From: Bacteroidota bacterium | GTDB lineage: Bacteria > Bacteroidota > Bacteroidia > UKL13-3 | NCBI GenBank assembly: GCA_947449515.1 | Contig: CANFSD010000074.1 | Coordinates: 1-7,669, forward strand | DNA length: 7,669 bases | Reading direction: 5' to 3' | Shown here: one piece after another, positions 1 to 7,177 of the stretch | How positions within the stretch are numbered: position 1 is the first letter of the stretch | How the letters are laid out: every line of letters begins with the position of its first letter | The notes under the pieces: generated by a model | Told to the model about the DNA's origin: nothing | The model's database searches: none | Seen by the model: the letters and a program-made list of their open reading frames with translations, nothing else | Position numbers and translations under genes: made by a program

Positions 1-1137
1 CTTTCTTATGTGTTTAAGAAATTATCTGTATTCTTTAACTTTAATGTAAGTGGCGCTGCCGCTGGAAACAAAACATATTATTTTGATGATGTGCGTTTTG
101 CTGCACCTACCGCACCGGTTTTGGCTCAAATTAAACTGCCAATTAACTTTGACAGTAGCAATGTAGATTATACCATGACTGATTTTGGTGGCAATACCAG
201 TTCAGTAGAAAATGATCCAATTGTAGCTGGAAATAAAGTAGGAAAAGTAATTAAATCAAGTGCAGCAGCTACTTGGGCTGGTACTACTTTGAGTAAACCA
301 AATGGCTTAGCTGAAGCAATTCCATTTACTGCTAATGCAAGTAAAATTACTATGCGTGTTTATTCTCCTGATAGTGGAATTGTGGTTCGTTTAAAAGCAG
401 AAGATCCTGCTAACAATACACATACTGTAGAAACAGATGCACGTACAACAGTTGCCAATGCATGGCAAACTTTAGAGTTTAATTTTGCAAATCAAGCAAC
501 TGGAACTGCAGCTTTGAACTTATCTTATACTTTCAAAATGTTGTCTGCATTCTTCAATTTTAATGTTGATGGCGCTACTGCAGGAACAAAAACTTATTAT
601 TTTGATGATGTACGTTTTGCAGCACCAATTGCGCCTGTATTGGCTCAAGTTAAATTGCCTATTAATTTTGACAGCAGCAATGTAGATTATACCATGACTG
701 ATTTTGGTGGCAATACCAGTTCAGTAGAAAATGATCCAATTGTAGCTGGAAACAAAGTAGGAAAAGTAATTAAATCAAATACAGCTGCTACTTGGGCAGG
801 TACTACTTTGAGCAAACCAAATGGCTTAGCTGAAGCAATTCCATTTGCTGCAAACGCTACCAAAATGACCATGCGTGTTTATTCACCTGATAGCGGTATT
901 GTGGTTCGTTTAAAAGCAGAAGATCCAACTAACAATACGCACACAGTTGAAACAGATGCACGCACAACAGTTGCCAATGCATGGCAAACTTTGGAGTTTA
1001 ATTTTGCAAACCAAGCAACTGGAACTGCAGCTTTGAACTTATCTTATAACTTCAAAATGTTATCTGCCTTCTTCAATTTCAATGTAGATGGTGCTACAGC
1101 AGGAACTAAAACTTACTACTTTGATGATGTACGTTTT
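1..1137 (+). repeat. In-frame tandem repeat, 519-bp period, 2.2 copies visible
   Basis: The TTT codon ending YYFDDVRF recurs at 97, 616 and 1135, giving an exact 519-bp (173-codon) period. The tail of one copy is at 1-99 and full copies are at 100-618 and 619-1137. By direct comparison the two full copies differ at about 49 of 519 bases and 9 of 173 residues, without indels. The partial copy is more diverged: about 23 of its 99 bases differ from the next copy. Each copy probably forms one beta-sandwich domain. More copies may lie upstream of the window. Confidence 0.95.
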
Positions 1138-2112
1138 GGTGGATCTACTGGCGGCCCTACAAAAGGAAGTGTTACTTTTAGAGTTGACATGAGCAAATAC
1201 GCTATGGCTAGTGGAGACACTGTAACCTTAAACGGTAACTTTAACGGATGGTGTGGTAAATGTACGCCAATGACCAAGCAAGGTTCGAGCAATGTTTGGG
1301 CTACTACTTTATTATTAGATAAAGATTCTACTTATGATTTTAAATACACCATTGGCGATTGGAAATCACAAGAGTCTTTGAAAGAAGGAATGTCTTGTAC
1401 TGCTACCAAATTTGGTTTTACAAATAGAACCATTACTGTTAGTAAAGTAAATGATACCCTTCCTTTGGTATGTTGGGAAAGCTGTGTAAGCTGCGCCAAT
1501 ACTGTTCCTAAAGCAGCAGTTACTTTTAAAGTTAACATGAAAAACTACGTTGGTGATTTAAGTAAAGGTGTAACCTTAAATGGTAACTTTAATGGATGGT
1601 GCGGTAACTGTACTCCAATGACTTTGTTGGGTAACAACATTTATGGTGTAACCATGAATTTGGATACGGGTGCTTATGAGTTTAAATATACCATTGGTAA
1701 TTGGGACGATCAAGAGCAATTTAGTCCATCTGATTTGTGTACCAAAACTACAGGAACCTTTACCAACAGGTTTGTACAAATTAAAGATACAGCAGCGGTT
1801 ACCATTGGTGCTTATTGCTGGAATACTTGTACCATTTGTAATGCAGTTGGTTTAGAAGAGCAAATTTTAAACCGTGTGAAATTGTATCCTAACCCTGCTA
1901 CAGAATCTGTAAATATTGATTTTGGACAAAGCATTGAAAATGCTACCAGAGTTAATGTTTACAACCTATTGGGTGAATCATTAATTGAGAAAAATACTGC
2001 CCATAACAATGGTACAGTGAAGCTTGATATCAGTTCATTGAATCCAGGTATTTACTTGGTAAAAATTGAAATGGACCAAGCCGTAAGAACATATAAACTA
2101 CGCGTTGATTAG
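1..2112 (+). CDS. Secreted T9SS substrate with tandem repeat and carbohydrate-binding-like modules (5' partial)
   Basis: The gene is 5'-truncated: the first codons (LSY) already match the repeat's internal sequence, so the GTG at position 10 is not the real start. The visible 703 residues contain, in order, the last 33 residues of one repeat copy, two full 173-residue copies (about residues 34-206 and 207-379), two related modules with the motif VTLNGNFNGWC (about 388-503 and 504-615), and a T9SS type A sorting domain (about 626-703) with LYPNPA and GIYLVKI. The repeats end in YYFDDVRF, a pattern seen in beta-sandwich carbohydrate-binding-like modules of Bacteroidota. The NGNFNGW modules resemble starch/glycogen-binding (CBM20/CBM48-like) folds. 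The protein is therefore inferred to cross the outer membrane by T9SS and be released or anchored at the surface, probably binding a polysaccharide. A catalytic domain, for example a glycoside hydrolase, may lie upstream; none is visible. An adhesin is the main alternative. Confidence 0.9.
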   Translation, partial: LSYVFKKLSVFFNFNVSGAAAGNKTYYFDDVRFAAPTAPVLAQIKLPINFDSSNVDYTMTDFGGNTSSVENDPIVAGNKVGKVIKSSAAATWAGTTLSKPNGLAEAIPFTANASKITMRVYSPDSGIVVRLKAEDPANNTHTVETDARTTVANAWQTLEFNFANQATGTAALNLSYTFKMLSAFFNFNVDGATAGTKTYYFDDVRFAAPIAPVLAQVKLPINFDSSNVDYTMTDFGGNTSSVENDPIVAGNKVGKVIKSNTAATWAGTTLSKPNGLAEAIPFAANATKMTMRVYSPDSGIVVRLKAEDPTNNTHTVETDARTTVANAWQTLEFNFANQATGTAALNLSYNFKMLSAFFNFNVDGATAGTKTYYFDDVRFGGSTGGPTKGSVTFRVDMSKYAMASGDTVTLNGNFNGWCGKCTPMTKQGSSNVWATTLLLDKDSTYDFKYTIGDWKSQESLKEGMSCTATKFGFTNRTITVSKVNDTLPLVCWESCVSCANTVPKAAVTFKVNMKNYVGDLSKGVTLNGNFNGWCGNCTPMTLLGNNIYGVTMNLDTGAYEFKYTIGNWDDQEQFSPSDLCTKTTGTFTNRFVQIKDTAAVTIGAYCWNTCTICNAVGLEEQILNRVKLYPNPATESVNIDFGQSIENATRVNVYNLLGESLIEKNTAHNNGTVKLDISSLNPGIYLVKIEMDQAVRTYKLRVD
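1162..1845 (+). repeat. Two tandem six-cysteine starch/glycogen-binding-like modules
   Basis: Module A (1162-1509) and module B (1510-1845) are diverged copies of a roughly 115-residue domain inside the secreted protein. Both have VTF-x-V-x-M, VTLNGNFNGWCG-x-CTPM, FKYTIG-x-W, FTNR and a closing CW-x2-C-x2-C. Each has six cysteines in the same order: a CxxC after NGW, a single Cys mid-domain, and three at the end. The NGNFNGW stretch resembles the core of glycogen/starch-binding beta-sandwiches. Three disulfides per module is a plausible inference for an exported protein. Ligand binding is not shown by the sequence. Confidence 0.75.
1876..2109 (+). other. T9SS type A C-terminal sorting domain
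   Basis: The last 78 codons carry the hallmarks of the Por secretion-tail family (TIGR04183 type): VKLYPNPA near the start, VNVYNLLGE in the middle, LDISSLNPGIYLVKI, and a short final strand ending in KLRVD. This domain directs export through the outer membrane by the type IX system and is normally cleaved off. It implies that the host has T9SS genes elsewhere. Confidence 0.93.
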
Positions 2113-2137
2113 TTTTTAGTATAATTGTAGTTGATAG

Positions 2138-2178
2138 GAAAAGGCCTCGTTGGGAAACCAATGGGGCTTTTTCTTTTT
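2138..2178 (+). terminator. Rho-independent terminator with 16-bp stem and GAAA loop
   Basis: Bases 2138-2153 pair with 2158-2173 without a bulge around the loop GAAA (2154-2157), followed by five T at 2174-2178. Three of the 16 pairs are G-U wobbles in the plus-strand RNA (2143/2168, 2147/2164, 2149/2162). Read on the minus strand, those pairs become A-C mismatches, so the hairpin is best formed by the transcript of the upstream secreted-protein gene. It lies 3 bases past the stop of the convergent regulator gene and may also act, more weakly, on that transcript, whose 3' arm ends in TTTTC. Confidence 0.88.
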
Positions 2179-5062
2179 ATAATTTAGATAAATAATCGCT
2201 GAGGTTGATACCGTTTTCTAAACCCATTTTTTTACGCAAACGGTAACGACTAATTTCTACGCCGCGGGTAGATATATTTAAGATGCTGGCAATTTCCTTG
2301 GTTGATAGATTCATGCGCAAATAGGCGCACATCTTAATATCGTTGGCCGTTAGCACCGGGAATTTATCTTTAAGTATCTGCGTATAGCTATCGTGGATAT
2401 GGTTGAAATACAATTCAAATTTTTCCCAATCCTTGTCAATAAGCGTATCCTTCTCTATATTCTTAATTAACTCTGCTATTTCTGGTTTAATTTTTGGGTC
2501 GTTGCTAATTTGAGAAATATGCCTGAGTTTATCTTTGATAGACAAGAGCATTTCACTTTTCTGCACAATATGCATGGTAGAGGAAGCCAATTCCTTACCT
2601 TGGTGTTCAATTTCTTTTAGTAATTGCTGGTTTTTAAGCTCTATAAGCTCTTTTTCTTGGCGTTCCTTCTCTAACCTTAGGACTTCAGTTTGGCGCTTAA
2701 AATGGCTGTCTTTTTCGGCTATAATGCGGTCGGCTTTTTTACGAACCAACATTTGCGGATAGAAACCAATAAGTAGCATGAACAATACAACAATAATTGA
2801 ATAGATGAGTTTGGCCCATTTGGTCCAATACCATGGTGCAGGAATATGAATTTTGATAATGGTTTCAGGTCCTTCCAAACCCATGCACCTTGCTTTGATA
2901 TGAAAAGTATAATCACCGTAAGACAAGCGGCTAAACTCTCTGGCGGTTGCGGGTTTCCAGGCCGACCAATTTTTATCCCAAGATTCTAAATAGCTGGAGA
3001 AACTGAGGTCGTTAAAGAAATTGGCATTGGGTGAACTATAAGCAAATTCAATGGAGCGGTCGTCTATTTCTAGTGCCTCAGGGGTATTGGCAAGGTATTT
3101 AAAATAAAAGGAATCGAGCTGACTCAAAGATTGAATGCCTGTGATGAGCACATTTGGTGGGGTTTGAACAAATTGGGCAATTTGTTTAAGGCCAATTTGC
3201 ACAAAGCCAGTTTCAACACCTAAAAACAGGGTTCCGTCTTCACATTCCCTTAAAAATTCAAATCCACCAACAAGATTTTGATCGAGTTTTGGGAGCACAA
3301 TTTTGGTATAGGAATAATCAACGCCGTTGTAGCTTGGGTTAAGGTAACCAATTTCGTTTTCTGCAATGAACCAAATATGGCCATTTTTTCCATTGAAAAT
3401 TCTCTTGTATACCTTTGAAGAATCTTGGTAATTGGCATAAGAGGCTGCGCTTTGAAACCTGTTTTTATCGTATTGAAAATCGTAAATGCCTTTGCTGGTT
3501 GTAAAAATCATACCTTGGTTCGAACCGAAAACGTAATTTTCTGTTTCTGCAGGAAGGCCTTCTTTGGTGCCAAAATGTTTTACTTGTTGGATGCTTTGTA
3601 AATCTGGGCTGAGTATAATTCTATAAATGCCTTTGTAGGGGTGTCCTACCCAAATATTTCCTTTTTCATCCTCTTCAATAAAGCGGCTAGACTCTTTGAA
3701 TGGTCCAGGTTTGTTTACAAAAACGAGGCTATTGTTTTCCCATTTAAACAAACTTAAACCATTGTAGGTACCCATCATAAAATAGCCAGGGTGTTGGCGC
3801 AGCGCCTGTAATTTCCAGCATCCACGGGTATCAGAAATTTTGGATGCGTTTAAACCATTTACTTCAAAAAGGCCTTCATGGTGAGAGACAAATAATTTAC
3901 CATTGATTTCTTGTACCCACCACACTTGACCTTCGGTATTGTTTACCAATTGAAAGGCATTGTTTGCGTTGCTATTTTTCTTTCTACAGTATAAACCGTT
4001 ATTAGTGCCAAAATAATAGCTATCACCAAATTCGGCCATACAGTATCCGGTTCCTTTTAGCAAACCATCTGGCAGAACATATCCGAATGGGTAATTGAGA
4101 CGAACCAGATCAATCCCATTATCGAGGCCGAGCCATACATTTTTGTTTTTATCTGTAAATAGGCATAGCACATTGTTGTTTTGCAAACCGTCTTGTACGC
4201 TAATATTATTGACAATTTTACCTGTGCTATCAATAAAAAATACCCCACCTCTGTTGGTTGCCAAAACATAGTAATTGCCATAAACAGTAGCGCGGTAAAT
4301 GCGGTTTTGTCTTAAAAGTTCTTCGTTAACAGAGGGTTTTACAATGGCATTGTTTTTAAAAATAAACAAACCGTTTTTGTAGGTGGTGAGTAGCAAATCA
4401 TTTTTGCCATATGGCAGAATAGCAGAAATATCTAAGCCGCTGGCCTGCAACAATGGGGTAAAATTTCCTTGTGTTAATTCAAAAACACCCCCATTGAGAT
4501 CTGTAAGTAATAACCTTTTGCCAACAATGAATATATTTTCGAGCAAGTTTTCCGAAACTTTTATACTGCGAATGTTTTGTCCGTTGTATTCAAAAATTTG
4601 CCTAGAGGTTTGAAAGTAAATTTTATTGTTGTGCTCCTCTATTCCCCAAACATCTTCAAAGCCTTTGTTACCTTCTGGTAAAAGGCCTGCCAAGGAATGA
4701 AAATTAAGGGCCCCGTTTTTTTCAAACTCAAAATAACCCAATTCATTTTGCCCACCCGCATAAATACGTTTGGTGTTTTGTGCGTAATAGATGGAGCGTA
4801 ATATGGTGTTTTTTGGCAGCGCAAAATGGCTGAACTCGCGCCCATCAAAAAGCAATAGGCCTTCGTTATTGGCGTAAAAAATTAATCCATTTTCGCCCTC
4901 GCAAATATCCCAGGTTTGCGTGCCGCCATGGTAAATTTGTTTGGGATAGTTTTTTACCAAGGGTGCTGCCGACATTGATTGCGCATATACACTGAAAATA
5001 CAGCTATGCAAAACGCAACAAAACAGGCTTAAACGGGTAAATGTAAATTTGCTCAAATTCAT
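2177..5062 (-). CDS. Membrane-tethered propeller / triple-tyrosine / LuxR-type transcriptional regulator
   Basis: This complete 961-residue protein is a one-component sensor-regulator. It has a signal sequence (residues 1-27, cleavage likely after VYA), then about a dozen blade-like motifs such as GLLLFDG, NVWLGLDNGIDLV and NIWVGHPYKGIYRI (about 33-645), consistent with one or two seven-bladed periplasmic propellers. A Y_Y_Y domain follows (about 663-737), then one membrane helix (about 750-769), a charged coiled coil (about 770-850) and a C-terminal LuxR-type HTH (about 901-961) with LSTKEIASILNISTRGVE and RYRLRKKMGL. No histidine kinase H-box, ATPase motifs or receiver domain is present, so signalling must pass through the membrane directly to the DNA-binding domain. 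The ligand is unknown; relatives are often linked to glycan sensing. The ATG start is supported by the signal peptide directly after it. The gene converges on the T9SS gene and diverges from the barrel operon. Confidence 0.93.
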   Translation of the reverse strand: MNLSKFTFTRLSLFCCVLHSCIFSVYAQSMSAAPLVKNYPKQIYHGGTQTWDICEGENGLIFYANNEGLLLFDGREFSHFALPKNTILRSIYYAQNTKRIYAGGQNELGYFEFEKNGALNFHSLAGLLPEGNKGFEDVWGIEEHNNKIYFQTSRQIFEYNGQNIRSIKVSENLLENIFIVGKRLLLTDLNGGVFELTQGNFTPLLQASGLDISAILPYGKNDLLLTTYKNGLFIFKNNAIVKPSVNEELLRQNRIYRATVYGNYYVLATNRGGVFFIDSTGKIVNNISVQDGLQNNNVLCLFTDKNKNVWLGLDNGIDLVRLNYPFGYVLPDGLLKGTGYCMAEFGDSYYFGTNNGLYCRKKNSNANNAFQLVNNTEGQVWWVQEINGKLFVSHHEGLFEVNGLNASKISDTRGCWKLQALRQHPGYFMMGTYNGLSLFKWENNSLVFVNKPGPFKESSRFIEEDEKGNIWVGHPYKGIYRIILSPDLQSIQQVKHFGTKEGLPAETENYVFGSNQGMIFTTSKGIYDFQYDKNRFQSAASYANYQDSSKVYKRIFNGKNGHIWFIAENEIGYLNPSYNGVDYSYTKIVLPKLDQNLVGGFEFLRECEDGTLFLGVETGFVQIGLKQIAQFVQTPPNVLITGIQSLSQLDSFYFKYLANTPEALEIDDRSIEFAYSSPNANFFNDLSFSSYLESWDKNWSAWKPATAREFSRLSYGDYTFHIKARCMGLEGPETIIKIHIPAPWYWTKWAKLIYSIIVVLFMLLIGFYPQMLVRKKADRIIAEKDSHFKRQTEVLRLEKERQEKELIELKNQQLLKEIEHQGKELASSTMHIVQKSEMLLSIKDKLRHISQISNDPKIKPEIAELIKNIEKDTLIDKDWEKFELYFNHIHDSYTQILKDKFPVLTANDIKMCAYLRMNLSTKEIASILNISTRGVEISRYRLRKKMGLENGINLSDYLSKL

Positions 5063-5072
5063 ATTTAGACTG

Positions 5073-5105
5073 CAAATGATAGGAAATGTGAATTAATTAA
5101 ACAAA
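5073..5105 (-). promoter_or_regulatory. Candidate promoter of the regulator gene
   Basis: On the minus strand a TTTG (5105-5102) is followed after 20 bases by TATCATTTG (5081-5073), close to the Bacteroidota TTTG / TAnnTTTG pattern but with one extra base inside the -7 element. Transcription would begin only a few bases before the ATG at 5062, giving a near-leaderless message. This is a weak match in AT-rich DNA. Confidence 0.25.
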
Positions 5106-5172
5106 TAATAATTAATTTATTTTCAGTTGATTGCCTTTCTTTGTAGTAGTAATGTAGTATAAAACTTGTTTC

Positions 5173-5203
5173 TTGAAGTAGGTGAGTTGGGGTGATAAAT
5201 TCT
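5173..5203 (+). promoter_or_regulatory. Candidate promoter of the barrel operon
   Basis: A TTG at 5173-5175 is followed after 20 bases by TAAATTCT (5196-5203), an imperfect match to the Bacteroidota -7 element TAnnTTTG at acceptable spacing. A start near 5210 would leave a leader of about 40 bases before 5251. No Shine-Dalgarno sequence is seen before the gene, as is usual in this phylum. The match is poor and other AT-rich positions are possible. Confidence 0.25.
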
Positions 5204-5250
5204 TGTTTATTGCAGCTAAGACATGAGATTTACAACATAATTATTTTCAA

Positions 5251-7176
5251 TTGCAAAACAGGCCTAAATTTAAGTGGAAATATTTGTTGCTGTTGCTACT
5301 CTGTTTTGGTTCGAACCAAACGGTTTTAAAGGCACAGGAGGCAGATACAAGTTGGCAGTACAAGCCCATTTCAACGGGGCCGAGTAATATTTTGCCCTTA
5401 AAGAAATTGAATGTTGGCGGCTATTACCGTTTTTTTGGTATCAATAGAAATTTGGAGCAGCCATTTGTAGTAATTCCGGGTAATCCTTATGCCAGCGCAC
5501 CTGCCTATATTTTGGGTACAGGCGATGTTTATAGAGATCCGCCTTTAATGCTGTTAAATTTATCGGTTCAGCCCACTTCTAAAACTTTTATTGGAATGGA
5601 TTATGCCTTGTACCATAATTTTTCTGGGGTTCCGGGAAGTAGTCCAATTAATTTAAACCTAGGAATTAATTTAACAGGATCGATCCAAACAGATATTGGA
5701 AAATTTACGGCCCATATGGGAGGTATTAATTGGATAGATTTAAGTGGAATGGTATTCAGTAGTTTTATTGGCTACCAGCGTTACAGTATTTATGAGCATT
5801 GGCCTTGGGAGGGAAATACTGTTTCTTACGACCGAGCAGCCAATTATTATGAGTACGGAAATATTAGTAGAGACATGCGTTTTGGTATGCAGCCATTTAA
5901 AGGTTTGATGGTGGATGGTGAAGAATTACCGGGCAATGTTTCGTTTCGCTTTTTATATGGCACTACACCTGCGCAGGCTTTTACTACCAATAGAATTCCT
6001 TCCTACACCTTAGGTGGAAGAATTAGAAAGAAATTTAAGAACCAAAGTATTGGATTTAATTTAATGGATTATAAGCTCTTTGTAGATTCAACTGCGCAAG
6101 AGCAAGCGGGAATTCAATTGCACACTTTTTCTTACGATTTAAATTGGAAAGGCCTAGTGGTGGCAGCTGAGGCGGGCAGAGGGCGTTTGTATTCGCAAGT
6201 ACAAAATGAAGGTTGGGGAAATGCGGCGCGAATTAGCTTGAAAACACCTAAAAAAATAACAGGCATTCCTTTGGAATTTGAAGCCTTTTATTTGAGTCCG
6301 CAGTTTGTAAATTACTATGGTAATTTTTTAAGTTTCAACACCACTATATTAAGTACGGCCGCCTTAAATCAAAATGGATCAACACTAGGAGGAAGTGGCG
6401 GTATTAGTAATTTTGCTGGATCAATAACAGATGTTGGTCAGGTTAGCAATAATAGAAAAGGATTTAGTGTAAATGCTTGGTTTGATTTAAGCAAAAGCAC
6501 CAAATTAAATATTGGAAATATGAGTTCCATTGAAGTTAATTCGGTGAGCAACCAATTGGCTTTTGGACATAAAATAAACGCATTACCTTTTTCAAGGTTT
6601 ACGCCATTTACCACCAATTTGGGGGCCTACAGCAATTGGACCAGTTATTTTAGGGGTTTTTCTCAGGGCATGCACATTGTAGATACCAATGCCAATGGTT
6701 TACCAAAAAGTTTAATTGGCTTTAACATGTTGCAGGTGCAATTGAAACAAAAGGTTGATTTCCCACTGTTGCCATTTTATATTCTGTATGTAGGTTCTTT
6801 TGGTTCGGCCCAACAGCAATTTAATTTGCTCACGCAGTTTAATGATAAGGCATATTTGCGCACTTATTACCACGAGTTGGATGCTATTTTTATGTTGAAT
6901 AAAAAGGCGAGCATAATTACCACTTTTGGCAGAGAATTTATAAAAGGCAATAGCCAAATGAATAGGGGCGACAACAAAGACAATAAGGTAGGAAGTGCAG
7001 CAAATGATCCGGTTAACCAAACGGGTAAGTTGTTTGGCTTAGGCCTAGATTTTGCGGTATCTAAGAGTGCTAATTTGTATATCCGTCGCAGGTGGTTTAG
7101 TCAGCAAGATTTGAGTTTTGTGCTCGATCATATTAAAGGAACTGAAACGACAATTGAACTAAAATTATTTTTTTAA
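5251..7176 (+). CDS. Uncharacterised outer-membrane beta-barrel-like protein
   Basis: I do not recognise a named family. The 641-residue protein begins with a basic stretch (KFKWK), a run of six leucines and a signal peptidase site after LKA (about residue 28). The mature part has many short alternating strands rich in aromatic and polar residues, such as GGYYRFFGINR and SANLYIRRRWF, loops rich in Gly, Asn and Ser, and a final aromatic-ended strand, IELKLFF. Together these suggest a barrel of the porin type, with the last Phe as the assembly signal. The start is apparently TTG at 5251: an in-frame TGA at 5224 and the absence of any ATG in between leave no better choice, and the next in-frame ATG lies far inside the mature protein. 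The gene is followed after one base by a second barrel-like gene and diverges from the regulator, its likely controller. A transport or surface role is inferred only. Confidence 0.8.
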   Translation: MQNRPKFKWKYLLLLLLCFGSNQTVLKAQEADTSWQYKPISTGPSNILPLKKLNVGGYYRFFGINRNLEQPFVVIPGNPYASAPAYILGTGDVYRDPPLMLLNLSVQPTSKTFIGMDYALYHNFSGVPGSSPINLNLGINLTGSIQTDIGKFTAHMGGINWIDLSGMVFSSFIGYQRYSIYEHWPWEGNTVSYDRAANYYEYGNISRDMRFGMQPFKGLMVDGEELPGNVSFRFLYGTTPAQAFTTNRIPSYTLGGRIRKKFKNQSIGFNLMDYKLFVDSTAQEQAGIQLHTFSYDLNWKGLVVAAEAGRGRLYSQVQNEGWGNAARISLKTPKKITGIPLEFEAFYLSPQFVNYYGNFLSFNTTILSTAALNQNGSTLGGSGGISNFAGSITDVGQVSNNRKGFSVNAWFDLSKSTKLNIGNMSSIEVNSVSNQLAFGHKINALPFSRFTPFTTNLGAYSNWTSYFRGFSQGMHIVDTNANGLPKSLIGFNMLQVQLKQKVDFPLLPFYILYVGSFGSAQQQFNLLTQFNDKAYLRTYYHELDAIFMLNKKASIITTFGREFIKGNSQMNRGDNKDNKVGSAANDPVNQTGKLFGLGLDFAVSKSANLYIRRRWFSQQDLSFVLDHIKGTETTIELKLFF

Positions 7177-7177
7177 C

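Noticed and set aside
10..12. GTG as the start of the first gene
   Set aside because: The codons before it (LSY) and after it match the internal sequence of the repeat, so the frame comes from upstream and the GTG is an internal Val codon.
1..1137. CRISPR-like or mobile repeat array
   Set aside because: The 519-bp unit stays in frame, has no spacers and encodes a whole protein domain, so it is an internal coding repeat.
5223..5240. A short open frame, ATG followed by four codons and TAA, before the first barrel gene
   Set aside because: Five codons with no conserved feature are more likely chance than a leader peptide, and no attenuator-like hairpin follows.
5251..5340. Lipoprotein signal in the first barrel protein, because of a Cys at about residue 18
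   Set aside because: The residues before this Cys are leucines, without the small residue a lipobox needs at -1, and a normal signal peptidase site follows at LKA.
6712..7020. A 102-codon open frame on the minus strand
   Set aside because: It lies wholly inside the first barrel gene, which has a signal peptide and a coherent strand pattern in its own frame. The antisense product shows no recognisable domain.
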